From the NCBI RefSeq assembly GCF_025963695.1, contig NZ_JAOQAH010000097.1:1-64000 (forward strand): a stretch of 64,000 bases of DNA, in the 5' to 3' direction. This stretch comes from Segetibacter sp. Lineage in GTDB: Bacteria > Bacteroidota > Bacteroidia > Chitinophagales > Chitinophagaceae. The notes beneath the pieces were generated by a model. That model had not been told where the DNA came from. It saw only the letters and a program-made list of their open reading frames with translations, and did not search any database. The position numbers were made by a program, and so were the translations under genes. This document shows, in pieces, positions 28,288 through 37,793 of the stretch. How positions within the stretch are numbered: position 1 is the stretch's first letter; each line of letters begins with the position of its first letter.

Positions 28288-29697
28288 ATGAATAGTACCG
28301 GACAATCATTCCAACATACCATACGTCATGAAATAAGTATTTCAGGTGCCGGCATCCATACTGGTCAGTCAGTTACTATGAACATAAAGCCTGCAGCCCC
28401 TAACACAGGAATTAATTTTCAAAGAGTTGATCTTCCTGGCAAGCCCGTTGTAAAAGCTGATGTTGACTTCGTCGTTGAAACAAACCGCAGTACTACACTT
28501 GAAAATAACGGAGCAAGGGTTAGCACCGTCGAACATCTAATGGCTTCTTTTTTAGGAATGCAGGTCGATAATGCTCTTATAGAGATTGATGGAGAAGAAG
28601 TTCCTATTTTAGACGGAAGTGCTCAACAATTTGTTGAAGCATTGGAAAAGGCTGGTTTGCAACAACAAGGTGTTCCCAAAATATATTATTCTATTGACCA
28701 TAATATTACTTTTTCTGATGAAGAGAAAAAAGTAGAAATGGTCGCACTCCCATACCACGAATATAGAATCAACACGTTAATTGATTTTAATAGTCCTGTT
28801 TTAGGTACTCAACATGCTTCACTGAGAAACTTCTCAGATTTTAGCAAGGCGATTGCCCCTTGCAGAACGTTTTGCTTTTTTCACGAATTAGAATGGCTTC
28901 TTGCTAATAATCTTATTAAAGGCGGAGATATAAATAATGCAATTGTCGTTGTAGATAAGGAAGTAAGTGAAGAGCAGGTTGAAAGAATTTCGAAAGTCTT
29001 TCACAAGAAAGATGTTGAAATAAGCTCTGAGGGTATTTTAAACAACCTTGAACTTCGTTTTCCTAATGAGCCAGCGAGGCATAAGTTGCTGGATGTTATA
29101 GGAGATCTTGCTTTGGTTGGCTATCCTTTTAAAGCTCATATTATTGCAAATCGCCCCGGTCATGCTAGTAACGTAAAATTTGCAAAGAAGATTAAAGAGC
29201 ATATTAAAAAAATAAAAAACAGGCTGGACGTTCCTAAGTACGATCCCAATAAACGTCCGATTTTTGACATCCAACAAATTGAACAGGTTCTTCCACACCG
29301 TTACCCCTTTCTGTTAGTTGACAAGGTAATAGAGCTGACGGACAAAGTTGTGATAGCGATCAAAAACGTATCGTACAATGAGCCCTTTTTCCAGGGACAT
29401 TTCCCTGGTAATTCGGTGATGCCTGGTGTTTTACAAGTAGAAGCCCTTGCACAGGCGGGGGGATTTCTTGCTATCCCAAGGGATACTGACGACAAATACG
29501 ATACTTATTTCTTAAAAATAGAGAACTGTAAGTTCAAGCAAAAAGTGGTGCCCGGCGATACATTAATCCTAAAAATGGAGTTATTAAATCCGATTCGTAG
29601 AGGTATATGTGAAATGAAGGGGACAATATTTGTTGGTGACAAGATTGTTACAGAAGCTTCGCTCGTGGCACAAATTGTAAAAAGACCTAAAGCATGA
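28288..29697 (+). CDS. lpxC-fabZ: Bifunctional UDP-3-O-acyl-GlcNAc deacetylase / 3-hydroxyacyl-ACP dehydratase
   Basis: 469 residues, a fusion known in Bacteroidota. LpxC (about 1-305) is the zinc deacetylase that commits the pathway to lipid A, with ligand motif VEHLMASF and further His/Asp near residues 240-270. FabZ (about 320-469) is the hot-dog dehydratase, with [11 protein letters not shown] (catalytic His) and [17 protein letters not shown] (catalytic Glu). Both halves keep their active-site residues. Fusion couples lipid A output to the fatty acid supply. The stop codon overlaps the start of lpxA by 4 nt (ATGA). Confidence 0.96.
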   Translation: MNSTGQSFQHTIRHEISISGAGIHTGQSVTMNIKPAAPNTGINFQRVDLPGKPVVKADVDFVVETNRSTTLENNGARVSTVEHLMASFLGMQVDNALIEIDGEEVPILDGSAQQFVEALEKAGLQQQGVPKIYYSIDHNITFSDEEKKVEMVALPYHEYRINTLIDFNSPVLGTQHASLRNFSDFSKAIAPCRTFCFFHELEWLLANNLIKGGDINNAIVVVDKEVSEEQVERISKVFHKKDVEISSEGILNNLELRFPNEPARHKLLDVIGDLALVGYPFKAHIIANRPGHASNVKFAKKIKEHIKKIKNRLDVPKYDPNKRPIFDIQQIEQVLPHRYPFLLVDKVIELTDKVVIAIKNVSYNEPFFQGHFPGNSVMPGVLQVEALAQAGGFLAIPRDTDDKYDTYFLKIENCKFKQKVVPGDTLILKMELLNPIRRGICEMKGTIFVGDKIVTEASLVAQIVKRPKA

Positions 29698-30506
29698 GCA
29701 AAATAAGTTCGCTTGCCCACATTCATCCTGATGCAAAAATTGGTGACAATGTAACAATTGACCCTTTTGCTGTCATCAATGGTGAAGTTTCTATCGGCGA
29801 CGGTACTCACGTCATGTCTCATGCCGTAATAATGGACGGTTCTATAATTGGGAAAAAAGTAAGCATTTATCCCGGCGCTGTAATTGGCGCTACACCTCAG
29901 GACTTAAAATTTGTAGGTGAGAAAACAACTGTAGAGATTGGAGATGGAACGACTATACGGGAATGTGTGACAGTTAACAGGGGAACCAAAGAAAAGTGGA
30001 AAACAGTGCTAGGAAAAAACTGCCTGATTATGGCGTACGCACACGTAGCCCATGATTGTGTATTGGGTGATAATGTAATTTTGGGAAATGCGGTGCAGCT
30101 AGCTGGTCATGTGGAAGTAGGAAATTTTGCTATCATAAGCGGATTAAGCGGCGCAGTACAATTTACACGAATTGGTGCCCATACTTATGTTGCAGGACAT
30201 GCGGTAGTGCGAAAAGATGTCCCTCCGTATGTGAAGGGTGCCCGCGAGCCTATGAGTTTTGCCGGAATAAATAAAGTAGGTTTACAGCGCGCCAAATTCT
30301 CTCCGGAAAAAATTCAGGAAATAGCTGACATCTATAAAATACTGTTTATAGAAAAAAATATAACATCTGCCGCACTTGAAAAGATTGAAGGCTCTTTTCC
30401 TTTTTCACCAGAAAGAGACACAATACTTGACTTTGTCAAAAGCTCAAAAATTGGGATCATAAAGCGTCCTTCCAAAACAGAGAGTGATGACGATAAAGCT
30501 TTCTAA
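29694..30506 (+). CDS. lpxA: Acyl-[ACP]-UDP-N-acetylglucosamine O-acyltransferase
   Basis: 270-residue first enzyme of lipid A synthesis. A hexapeptide-repeat beta helix (residues 1 to about 190) begins with AHIHPDAKIGDNVTI. The catalytic His lies in MAYAHVAHDC. The C-terminal helical domain follows from about 195. It overlaps lpxC-fabZ by an ATGA junction and the downstream ABC ATPase gene by about 20 nt, so the three are translationally coupled. Confidence 0.95.
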   Translation: MSKISSLAHIHPDAKIGDNVTIDPFAVINGEVSIGDGTHVMSHAVIMDGSIIGKKVSIYPGAVIGATPQDLKFVGEKTTVEIGDGTTIRECVTVNRGTKEKWKTVLGKNCLIMAYAHVAHDCVLGDNVILGNAVQLAGHVEVGNFAIISGLSGAVQFTRIGAHTYVAGHAVVRKDVPPYVKGAREPMSFAGINKVGLQRAKFSPEKIQEIADIYKILFIEKNITSAALEKIEGSFPFSPERDTILDFVKSSKIGIIKRPSKTESDDDKAF

Positions 30507-31104
30507 CGCAGGAAAACGATTTAACAGAGACTGGATCTTCAGAAACGCAACTTACACTTTTTTAGCTGGCCACACTTACGCAATAACTGGCCCCAACGGT
30601 TCGGGCAAAAGCACTTTATTACAGGCAATAGCAGGGAGTTCAGGCATCAGTGAAGGCAAAATAGAATGGCAAATAAACGGCCTCGCTTTAAGCGGCGATA
30701 CTATTTATAATTACCTGACCATTGCAGCTCCCTATGTTGAGGTCATTGAGGAAATGACAGCCACAGAATTTTTGCTTTTTCACCAACAGTTTAAACCATT
30801 AATTGAGACACTTTCAATTAGAGAAATACTTACACTTATTGGCTTAGATAAAGCTGCAAATAAGCAAATAAGATATTACTCCTCGGGAATGAAACAACGC
30901 ATTAAACTTGCCCAGGCCATTTTTTCGAATGTTCCTCTTCTCTTACTAGATGAACCATGCACTAACATGGACCAAGCCGGTTTCAACTTGTACAACAAGC
31001 TAATAAGTGATTATGCAAATAATAAAACAATTATTGTTAGCAGCAACGATTTAAACGAATATTCGTTTTGCCGGGATGTAATAAGTATTATGGATTATAA
31101 GTAG
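30487..31104 (+). CDS. Lone ABC-transporter-type ATPase with altered switch motif
   Basis: 205 residues from the ATG at 30487 (a GTG one codon earlier also fits). Walker A is GPNGSGKS (35-42), the signature is SSGMKQ (132-137), Walker B is LLLLDEP (151-157). The switch position reads VSSNDLNEY, with Asn187 where ABC ATPases normally have His. No permease gene is adjacent. It overlaps the end of lpxA, so it is expressed with the lipid A genes. It could serve a separately encoded exporter; envelope function is inferred from context only. Confidence 0.82.
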   Translation: MTIKLSNAGKRFNRDWIFRNATYTFLAGHTYAITGPNGSGKSTLLQAIAGSSGISEGKIEWQINGLALSGDTIYNYLTIAAPYVEVIEEMTATEFLLFHQQFKPLIETLSIREILTLIGLDKAANKQIRYYSSGMKQRIKLAQAIFSNVPLLLLDEPCTNMDQAGFNLYNKLISDYANNKTIIVSSNDLNEYSFCRDVISIMDYK

Positions 31105-31136
31105 CGATACAATATTTTCACGTGCTTTAATCGTTA

Positions 31137-31832
31137 TTAAATACACAAAAGGGTAGCGGCTACAACCCCTGCCGTCTCTGTCCTCAGCCTCGTTTTACCC
31201 AAACTTACTGCCTGGTACTTTTTCTCGATAGCTAAAGAAATTTCTTCTTTAGTAAAATCACCTTCAGGACCAATTAATATTTGAACAGATGGTTGTGTTC
31301 GAAAGTCGTTAATCGAACTTTTCATTTCCTCTTCACAATGTGCTACTAGCTGCACCGTGTAGTGGCCCGATGAAATAACAGGGTCGACTAGTGACGGTTG
31401 TTGTAGTACAGGTAGCCAGGCTTGTTTGCTTTGCATCATTGCACTTACAACTATTTGTTTCATTCGGTCATAGCGAAAGTGTTGCTTTTCTGTTCTTTCA
31501 CATAATAGAGGGATAATTTCTGTAACCCCGATTTCGGTCGCTTTTTCTAAAAACCATTCAAAACGACTTGCATTCTTTAATAATGATATTGCTATACAAA
31601 CCTCCTGTTGTTTTCGAGCAATAAATTCTCTTGCTAATATTTTAACTGTACACTTTTTTTTATGCTCATCCAATATTTCAGCAAGCAATAAATTTCCTGC
31701 ACCATCTGCAAGCTGTAGTTTCTCCCTTGTTTTCATTCTTAATACCTGAACTATGTGCTTAGAAGTATCTTCATTTAAGGTGAGAATATCAGCAGAAGAA
31801 AAATTATCAAGAAAAAAAATGGGGACGTCCAT
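31137..31832 (-). CDS. rsmE: 16S rRNA (uracil-1498-N3)-methyltransferase
   Basis: 231-residue SPOUT-class methyltransferase that modifies U1498 in the small ribosomal subunit. The N-terminal PUA-like domain is followed by the SPOUT knot with LIGPEGDFTKEE and LGKTRLRTETA, the SAM-binding signatures of RsmE. It is convergent with the lpx cluster. A terminator for dnaB lies just upstream of its start, so it is probably transcribed on its own. Confidence 0.94.
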   Translation of the reverse strand: MDVPIFFLDNFSSADILTLNEDTSKHIVQVLRMKTREKLQLADGAGNLLLAEILDEHKKKCTVKILAREFIARKQQEVCIAISLLKNASRFEWFLEKATEIGVTEIIPLLCERTEKQHFRYDRMKQIVVSAMMQSKQAWLPVLQQPSLVDPVISSGHYTVQLVAHCEEEMKSSINDFRTQPSVQILIGPEGDFTKEEISLAIEKKYQAVSLGKTRLRTETAGVVAATLLCI

Positions 31833-31847
31833 AAGCGTAAAATTAAA

Positions 31848-31874
31848 AACAAAAACCCCGGAAAAACCGGGGCC
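31848..31874 (-). terminator. Intrinsic terminator after dnaB
   Basis: On the minus strand: CCCCGG, a short T loop, CCGGGG, followed by a T-run interrupted by G. Confidence 0.85.
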
Positions 31875-31902
31875 GATATATTAGTGGTTGATTGCCAAAA
31901 AA

Positions 31903-33501
31903 TTAAAAAGGAGATGCTTCGTCAAAGCCTTCGTCAAATTCCCCTGTATTCATTTTACTTCCTTTTTGAATAAATAAACGTGCTCCGTCATTCGCAGGGG
32001 GTGCGCTTGTTGGTCCTCCACCTAAAGGTACAGGTTTCCAGTTTCCACCTCCACCTGTTGGCGGCTGGCCGCCACCTCCAAGGTCATCACTTTCTTCTTC
32101 TATAAATTTTTGTATATGAAGTAAAGCCCTCAGCTTAATTGTTTCAAGACTTCCGTTTCTATGTTTGGCAATTCGCACATGCGTTTCGCCGCGGTTACTT
32201 TCTCCTAATTCGTTGGTATTAATTTCATAATATTCAGGACGGTATAGAAACATAACCATATCAGCATCTTGTTCAATAGCACCTGATTCTCTCAGGTCAC
32301 TCAGTTGAGGCATTTTGCTTTCTTTACGTGTTTCTACCGCACGGCTCAACTGGCTTAAGGCAATAATGGGAACCTGCAGTTCTTTAGCCAAACTTTTTAA
32401 GTCTCTCGAAATACGGCTGATCTCCTGCTCACGGTTAGAGTTCTTATCACCGCTTCCACTCATCAACTGGAGATAGTCAATAATAATTAACCCTACTTTA
32501 TGTTTATTCACCAATCGGCGCGCCTTAGCTCTAAACTCAAAAATGTTTAACGCCGCTGTATCATCAATATAAATGGGTGCGTCGCTAAGTTTGGTTACCC
32601 CTTTACTATACAGCTGCTGCATTTCATAGTCTTCGAGGCGGCCCCGGCTAATCTTTTCAAGCATAATTCCACTTTCTGCACTAAGAATACGGGAGACCAA
32701 CTGGGCAGAACCCATCTCTAAACTAAAGAAGGCAACGGCGGTGGGCTTGGTGGGATGTAAAGCGGCACTTCGAACAAGGTTTAGCGCAAATGCGGTTTTA
32801 CCTACGGCAGGACGTGCAGCCAGGATGATCAGATCCGTTGGCTGCCAACCAAACGTTACCTTATCTAAAGACGGGAAACCCGTAGGTACTCCCGAAATCT
32901 CCTCCTGCTTATTGCGAAGGTCATCAATGCGCTGAATAGTTTTAACCAACACACTACCAATATCATCAAAATTCTTTTTTAGGTAGTTATTGGTGATGTT
33001 GAACATTTTGCTCTCACTTTCATCCAGCAGATCAAACACGTCTGTGCTATCCTCGTAAGCATCGCCAATTATTTCTCCGCTAATACGAATCAGTTCTCTT
33101 TGTATAAACTTTTGTAATATTATTCTTGCATGTGCCTCAATATTGGCTGTTGAAACTACCATGTTCGTCAACTTGGTAATAGCATAAGGCCCCCCTACAA
33201 CATCTAGTTCTTCCTTTGTTTTTAGTTCTTCTACAACAGTAAGAATATCTATAGGCAAACTTTTTTGAGCAAGCGACTGAAAACACTTAAAAATGCGTTG
33301 GTGTGCATCTACATAAAAACATTCAGGTTTTAAAATTTCAACAACGTTATCAAACGCGCTTTTTTCAAGCATTATGGCGCCTAATACAGCTTCTTCCAGC
33401 TCTTTTGCCTGCGGTGGAACTTTACCATACACCATTGTGCTAACATCCAGCGAGGGCTTTCTTCCCTTTTTGCGGTCTTTATTAAAATTAGTTAACTCCA
33501 T
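31903..33501 (-). CDS. dnaB: Replicative DNA helicase DnaB
   Basis: 532 residues. The N-terminal helical domain (about 25-130) is joined by a linker to the RecA-like ATPase: Walker A AARPAVGKTAF (228-238), Walker B LIIIDYLQLMSG, and the DnaB SQLSRAVE...LSDLRESGAIEQDAD block. It forms the hexameric ring that unwinds the replication fork. The C-terminal tail (about 470-532) is Gly/Pro-rich and probably disordered. It is divergent from pheT with a 737-bp gap. Confidence 0.96.
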   Translation of the reverse strand: MELTNFNKDRKKGRKPSLDVSTMVYGKVPPQAKELEEAVLGAIMLEKSAFDNVVEILKPECFYVDAHQRIFKCFQSLAQKSLPIDILTVVEELKTKEELDVVGGPYAITKLTNMVVSTANIEAHARIILQKFIQRELIRISGEIIGDAYEDSTDVFDLLDESESKMFNITNNYLKKNFDDIGSVLVKTIQRIDDLRNKQEEISGVPTGFPSLDKVTFGWQPTDLIILAARPAVGKTAFALNLVRSAALHPTKPTAVAFFSLEMGSAQLVSRILSAESGIMLEKISRGRLEDYEMQQLYSKGVTKLSDAPIYIDDTAALNIFEFRAKARRLVNKHKVGLIIIDYLQLMSGSGDKNSNREQEISRISRDLKSLAKELQVPIIALSQLSRAVETRKESKMPQLSDLRESGAIEQDADMVMFLYRPEYYEINTNELGESNRGETHVRIAKHRNGSLETIKLRALLHIQKFIEEESDDLGGGGQPPTGGGGNWKPVPLGGGPTSAPPANDGARLFIQKGSKMNTGEFDEGFDEASPF

Positions 33502-33890
33502 TTTTTTTCTTTTGGTCTTTGTACTGTTTTTAACCCTTCACCAAGGTCTTAAAATTCACTTTTTTCAATTTCCCCATGTTACCCAGGATTTTTTGCAGGA
33601 CGGCGAATATAGGCTCTTAAAAAGTGAGGAAAAAACTTTTACCCCAGCTATAATTCTCCTATTTTATTCAACACAGTTCTTATGGGTTTTAATGGGTTTA
33701 CCAACAAAAAGCAGCAAGATATTCACAAGCTAAAAAAGTTTTCGACCCTTTTTCATTTTCAATTCACACAGCTTGTGCACAAAAAATTATTTGCAAAAAG
33801 TTGTTTTGGAATAGGATTAACCTTAACTCGAAGGGGAAATTTTTCCACAAAAATTAATAAAATTTTAATCACTAGTTAAGTTTTAGATAA

Positions 33891-33916
33891 AAGTACAAGT
33901 GAGTGACGCAACCATG
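33891..33916 (-). repeat. Dispersed intergenic repeat, copy R11
   Basis: Minus strand CATGGTTGCGTCACTCAC followed by TTGTACTT. It mixes the two core variants (GCG left, CAC right). Confidence 0.85.
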
Positions 33917-34067
33917 CTGAAAGAAGGGCAATAGCCTAGACAAAAATAAAAATTAGTAAAGGCAGCGGATGCCGGATTTCTATTAATCTATTTCAGGTTT
34001 TTCTTCCGTTTCAATTTATTTGTCTCCTGTTTTTAATTTTTTTTGCCGTCATTAGTTGTTATGTCAA

Positions 34068-34092
34068 CATTCTTGTGTCACTCCCTTGTACT
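34068..34092 (+). repeat. Dispersed intergenic repeat, copy R12
   Basis: CATTCTTGTGTCACTCCC followed by TTGTACT. Confidence 0.85.
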
Positions 34093-34208
34093 ACATATCA
34101 TACTTCAAAGCTTGCTTAAAAAAAGCCCTAATGCTTTTAAAAAGACATAAGAATGTGCAGAACTAAAGAGGGGGTTTTTTTGAATTGTGATTGATGTGGC
34201 CCACCTGC

Positions 34209-34216
34209 TATATTTG
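34209..34216 (+). promoter_or_regulatory. Putative promoter -7 box for pheT
   Basis: TATATTTG matches TAnnTTTG and lies 22 bp before the pheT ATG. Confidence 0.6.
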
Positions 34217-34238
34217 CATACCGCAAAATTAAGTTTAG

Positions 34239-36665
34239 ATGACGATTAGTTATAAATGGTTAAGTGAATACCTGCCCGAAGAAATTGAGCCGCAAAAGCT
34301 TTCTAATATTTTGACATCAATTGGTTTGGAGGTCGAAAGCGTTGAGAAATTTGAAAGCATCAAAGGCGGATTAGAGGGTGTAGTGACTGGACTGGTGCTA
34401 GAGGTTGCACAACATACGAATGCAGATAAATTAAAGCTTACAAAGGTTGATGTGGGATTGGGGGAGCCATTAAAAATTGTTTGCGGTGCAGCAAATGTTG
34501 CTGTGGGCCAAAAAGTGCTGGTGGCAACTGTAGGCTCAACCGTTTACCCTATCGGCGGCCAGCCCATTGCGATAAAGGCGGCCAAAATTAGAGGTGAAGA
34601 AAGCCAGGGGATGATTTGCGCGGAAGATGAAATTGGGCTGGGAACAAGTCATGAGGGCATTTTGGTTTTACCGGAAGATGTTGCTGTTGGAACAAAAGCT
34701 TCAGATTATTATAAACCTTATACTGATCATGTTTTTGAAATAGGTTTGACTCCAAACCGAATGGATGCAATGAGCCACCTGGGAGTAGCTAAAGATGTGT
34801 GTGCCTACCTAACGCACCACAACAAGCAGGAAGCCTGGCCTAAAAGCCCGTTTACAAATGATTTCAAAACCGACAACAATTCGCTTCCTATAAAGGTAAG
34901 TATCGAAAATACGGAGGCTTGTAAACGTTATGCTGGAGTAACAATTTCGGGTGTAACTGTAAAAGAGAGCCCTAAATGGCTACAAGACAAACTCGTTTCC
35001 ATTGGTCAAAGACCTATTAATAATATTGTAGACATCACCAATTTCATTCTGCATGAAACCGGTCAGCCGTTACATGCTTTTGATGCAGCGGGTATAAAAG
35101 GGGGAGCCATAATAGTTACAAACTTACCCCGCGATGCAAAGTTTGTAACACTTGATGAAAAAGAAAGACGGCTTGATAGTACGGACTTAATGATCTGCAA
35201 TTCGGAAGATCCGATGTGTATAGCAGGTGTGTTTGGTGGTGCAGAAAGCGGTGTAAAAAATAATACGAAAAACATCTTTTTAGAGAGTGCCTGGTTCAAT
35301 CCAACAACCATTCGAAAAACATCCTTTCGTCACGGGCTAAGAACCGAAGCAGCAGCAAGATTTGAAAAAGGAGTTGACATTTCAAACGTGGTCAATGTTT
35401 TAAAACGGGCAGCTTTATTAATAAAACAAGTGGCAGGCGGAGAAATTTCTTCAGACATTGTGGATGTTTATCCTGCTCCCCAGCAAAAGACACAGGTAGG
35501 CATTACATATCATTACCTAAAAAAACTGAGTGGTAAAAATTATCACCCTGATGCTGTAAAAAGAATATTGACAAGCCTTGGGTTTGAGATTTTAAAGGAA
35601 GGGATGGACGAGCTATGGGTGTTAGTTCCCTATAGTAAACCCGATATTTCGCTACCTGCCGACATAGTAGAAGAAATTTTAAGAATTGATGGATTAGACA
35701 ATGTAGAGATTACCGGGAGTATGACAATTGCCCCGGCAGTTGACGAGAATATTTTTAAAGAAAATTTGAGGGAGAAAATTTCAGGTTACCTGGTAGGGCT
35801 TGGCTTTAATGAAATTGTTACCAATTCTATAACCAATAGTAGATATTATAATGAGACCGAATTGGCGGGTGCCGCCAAAATGATCAATAGCTTAAGTGTC
35901 GATTTAGATGTAATGCGGTTATCAATGGTAGAAACTGGCCTGGAAACCATTTCATACAACATCAACCGAAAAAATAAAAATCTTCAGTTATTTGAATTTG
36001 GTAAAACATATCACGCTGCTGCTGTAGGCCATTATCAAGAGAACGAGCACTTGTGTTTATATATAACGGGTCAGCAACATCCGGATACCTGGAAGTCGAA
36101 ACAAAGTGCAGCAGATTTTTTTTATGCAAAAGGAATTGCCGCCGGTATCGTTAAAATTTGTGGGCTTGAAACTCCACGTTTTGAAAACGTTTTAATTAAT
36201 GGATATTCTCTCGCTTTGTCTGCAACTCATTTGGGGGCGCAATTGGTGACCGTGGGAGAAATTGATGCAACCAAGCTGAAAACTTTTGATATAAAGCAAC
36301 CTGTATTTTGCATTGATTTCGACTTGCTGCTTTTGCTAAAGTTAACAGCAAATCAAACGATCACATACAAGGAGGTTTCCAGGTTTCCTGGGGTACAGAG
36401 AGACCTGGCCTTAGTGGTAAACAGAAACGTAACATTTGAAGCTGTTGAAAATGTGGTTAGAAAAACAAAAGTTTCTAAATTACAAAACCTACAACTGTTC
36501 GACATTTTCGAAAGCGAAAAACTTGGCTATGAAAAAAAGTCTTTAGCAGTAAGTTTCACCTTTTTAGATGAAGAAAAAACATTGACCGATAAAGAAATTG
36601 ATGAATTAATGAACAGGCTTGTCCAAAGTTTTGAAAACGATTTAGGCGCAGAAATTAGAAAATAA
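34239..36665 (+). CDS. pheT: Phenylalanyl-tRNA synthetase beta subunit
   Basis: 808 residues, full length for the bacterial beta chain. Domains in order: an N-terminal tRNA-binding OB fold (about 40-150), the B3/B4 editing region with GQPLHAFDA, B5, a catalytic-like core, and a C-terminal anticodon-binding FDX-ACB domain beginning near RFPGVQRDLALVV. It pairs with PheS, which is not in this window. The two small genes for a coiled-coil protein and ZapA follow immediately. Confidence 0.96.
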   Translation: MTISYKWLSEYLPEEIEPQKLSNILTSIGLEVESVEKFESIKGGLEGVVTGLVLEVAQHTNADKLKLTKVDVGLGEPLKIVCGAANVAVGQKVLVATVGSTVYPIGGQPIAIKAAKIRGEESQGMICAEDEIGLGTSHEGILVLPEDVAVGTKASDYYKPYTDHVFEIGLTPNRMDAMSHLGVAKDVCAYLTHHNKQEAWPKSPFTNDFKTDNNSLPIKVSIENTEACKRYAGVTISGVTVKESPKWLQDKLVSIGQRPINNIVDITNFILHETGQPLHAFDAAGIKGGAIIVTNLPRDAKFVTLDEKERRLDSTDLMICNSEDPMCIAGVFGGAESGVKNNTKNIFLESAWFNPTTIRKTSFRHGLRTEAAARFEKGVDISNVVNVLKRAALLIKQVAGGEISSDIVDVYPAPQQKTQVGITYHYLKKLSGKNYHPDAVKRILTSLGFEILKEGMDELWVLVPYSKPDISLPADIVEEILRIDGLDNVEITGSMTIAPAVDENIFKENLREKISGYLVGLGFNEIVTNSITNSRYYNETELAGAAKMINSLSVDLDVMRLSMVETGLETISYNINRKNKNLQLFEFGKTYHAAAVGHYQENEHLCLYITGQQHPDTWKSKQSAADFFYAKGIAAGIVKICGLETPRFENVLINGYSLALSATHLGAQLVTVGEIDATKLKTFDIKQPVFCIDFDLLLLLKLTANQTITYKEVSRFPGVQRDLALVVNRNVTFEAVENVVRKTKVSKLQNLQLFDIFESEKLGYEKKSLAVSFTFLDEEKTLTDKEIDELMNRLVQSFENDLGAEIRK

Positions 36666-36684
36666 TTTTGCAAATACCATTGCT

Positions 36685-36972
36685 ATGGAAGATATGCAGG
36701 AGCAAATACAGCGAATCGAAAATAAAGTGCAGCAATTGCTAAAAGAGTACAATTCTTCGCAAAAAGAAATTCAGCGTCTGCAAAAAGAAAACGAAAACCT
36801 TAGCAGGCAATTGCAAACGCAAACCGAACAAGCTAAACAACTTCATCAAAGGGTTGACGCACAAACGTTTTCTTCCTCGAACATGGAGGATAAGGCAAAA
36901 AAAGACCTCGAGAAGCGTATCAATACTTACCTAAAAGACATTGATAAATGTCTTGCCTTACTACACTCTTAA
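36685..36972 (+). CDS. Short coiled-coil protein upstream of zapA
   Basis: 95 residues, predicted coiled coil along most of its length (QIQRIENKVQQLLKEYNSSQ and on), ending in LKDIDKCLALLHS. It has no signal or membrane segment. The stop lies 3 nt before the zapA start and the gene begins 19 bp after pheT, so all three are probably cotranscribed. The size and coiled-coil character recall ZapB, which works with ZapA at the division ring, but I see no specific ZapB signature, so this is a guess from context. Confidence 0.8.
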   Translation: MEDMQEQIQRIENKVQQLLKEYNSSQKEIQRLQKENENLSRQLQTQTEQAKQLHQRVDAQTFSSSNMEDKAKKDLEKRINTYLKDIDKCLALLHS

Positions 36973-36975
36973 ACT

Positions 36976-37272
36976 ATGTCTAAGCCGCTGATTCCAATAA
37001 ATATAGTAGTAGCTGATCGAAGTTACCGGTTAAAGATAGATCCGGACGACGAGGAAGTTGTGCGAAGAACTTTAAAGACTATCAATGAGAAAATTATTGA
37101 TTACAAAACAAATTTTGCCGGTAAGGATATGCAGGATTATGTATCGATGGTGTTACTATGGTACGCTACCGAGCAACAAAAACCAACGCCCGAAATGACT
37201 TCGCAGTCAGGAAGCCAGGAAAAACTGAATAAACTGGAAGACTTGCTAAATAAAGCTACCTCTACAAAATAA
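36976..37272 (+). CDS. zapA: Cell division protein ZapA
   Basis: 98 residues. It begins with the beta-hairpin NIVVADRSYRLKI followed by the helix EEVVRRTLKTINEKI, the ZapA fold that crosslinks FtsZ filaments at mid-cell. The later residues are a coiled coil and a short polar tail. The gene sits immediately after the coiled-coil gene and before the structured region upstream of rny. Confidence 0.88.
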   Translation: MSKPLIPINIVVADRSYRLKIDPDDEEVVRRTLKTINEKIIDYKTNFAGKDMQDYVSMVLLWYATEQQKPTPEMTSQSGSQEKLNKLEDLLNKATSTK

Positions 37273-37345
37273 AAAGCCCCTGCTTTCACAGAGGCCGTAG
37301 GGTACGGATACGAATTTAAAAAAAGTTAGTATCCTTAATAAATAT
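37273..37345 (+). ncRNA. ssrS: Candidate structured RNA after zapA (possible 6S RNA)
   Basis: Immediately after the zapA stop there are two hairpins: GCCCCTG/CAGAGGC (one mismatch, loop CTTTCA) and GGATAC/GTATCC with an A-rich loop, joined by CGTAGGGTAC. From memory, 6S RNA genes lie downstream of zapA in many bacteria and between zapA and rny in Bacteroidota. The position is the main argument; I cannot confirm the 6S consensus bubble by eye, and both ends are uncertain. Confidence 0.42.
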
Positions 37346-37585
37346 AGTACATCTATTCCGATTTCCTTTTTATGTGGCGACATACTGATATTTTTTAAAC
37401 TTTTTTTAAACTTGGTGCCCGCATTAGTGTTTCATTGCCTCACCGTTGCAATGCAATTCGTTCGTCTTCATAACCCGCTTTCGTCTTCTTTTTAGTATTT
37501 ATTAAAAATTTACTCAAAAGACACATCATCTTATTTTGCTACACCAGTACTACCAGGTAGATAAGATGTTCAATAAAGATTTGCG

Positions 37586-37609
37586 GTAAAAGTGAGTGAC
37601 ACAACGATG
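37586..37609 (-). repeat. Dispersed intergenic repeat, copy R13
   Basis: Minus strand CATCGTTGTGTCACTCAC followed by TTTTAC; the CTTGTAC part has diverged. Confidence 0.75.
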
Positions 37610-37757
37610 TTTAGTCTGGCCCCACTGCCTGCAATTAAAAAAGAGTAAATTAACAGGTAAAAAGCTGGTAAAATATAAAGAATTGTACCTGGCTGAGAGG
37701 CTAAACTGTTGAATTTTGCTTCAGCTTTTGTCGGCTGCTTTTATCGTTCATAATAAT

Positions 37758-37765
37758 TATCTTCG
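37758..37765 (+). promoter_or_regulatory. Putative promoter -7 box for rny
   Basis: TATCTTCG, a TAnnTTTG variant. It would give a leader of roughly 75 nt that contains the two upstream mini-ORFs. Confidence 0.5.
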
Positions 37766-37793
37766 CAGGCCTATACAAACATTTATAACAGAA

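Larger units (their letters stand above)
33502..34238. other. Divergent intergenic region dnaB-pheT
   Basis: 737 bp, no convincing gene (two plus-strand frames lack any domain). It contains repeat copies R11 and R12 pointing away from each other, three DnaA-box-like 9-mers between 33719 and 33850 (TTTTCCACA matches the consensus TTWTNCACA), and the pheT promoter. Confidence 0.5.

Noticed and set aside
33502-34238. Replication origin
   Set aside because: Only one exact DnaA box and no dnaA gene; a cluster of three near-matches is too weak to call an origin.
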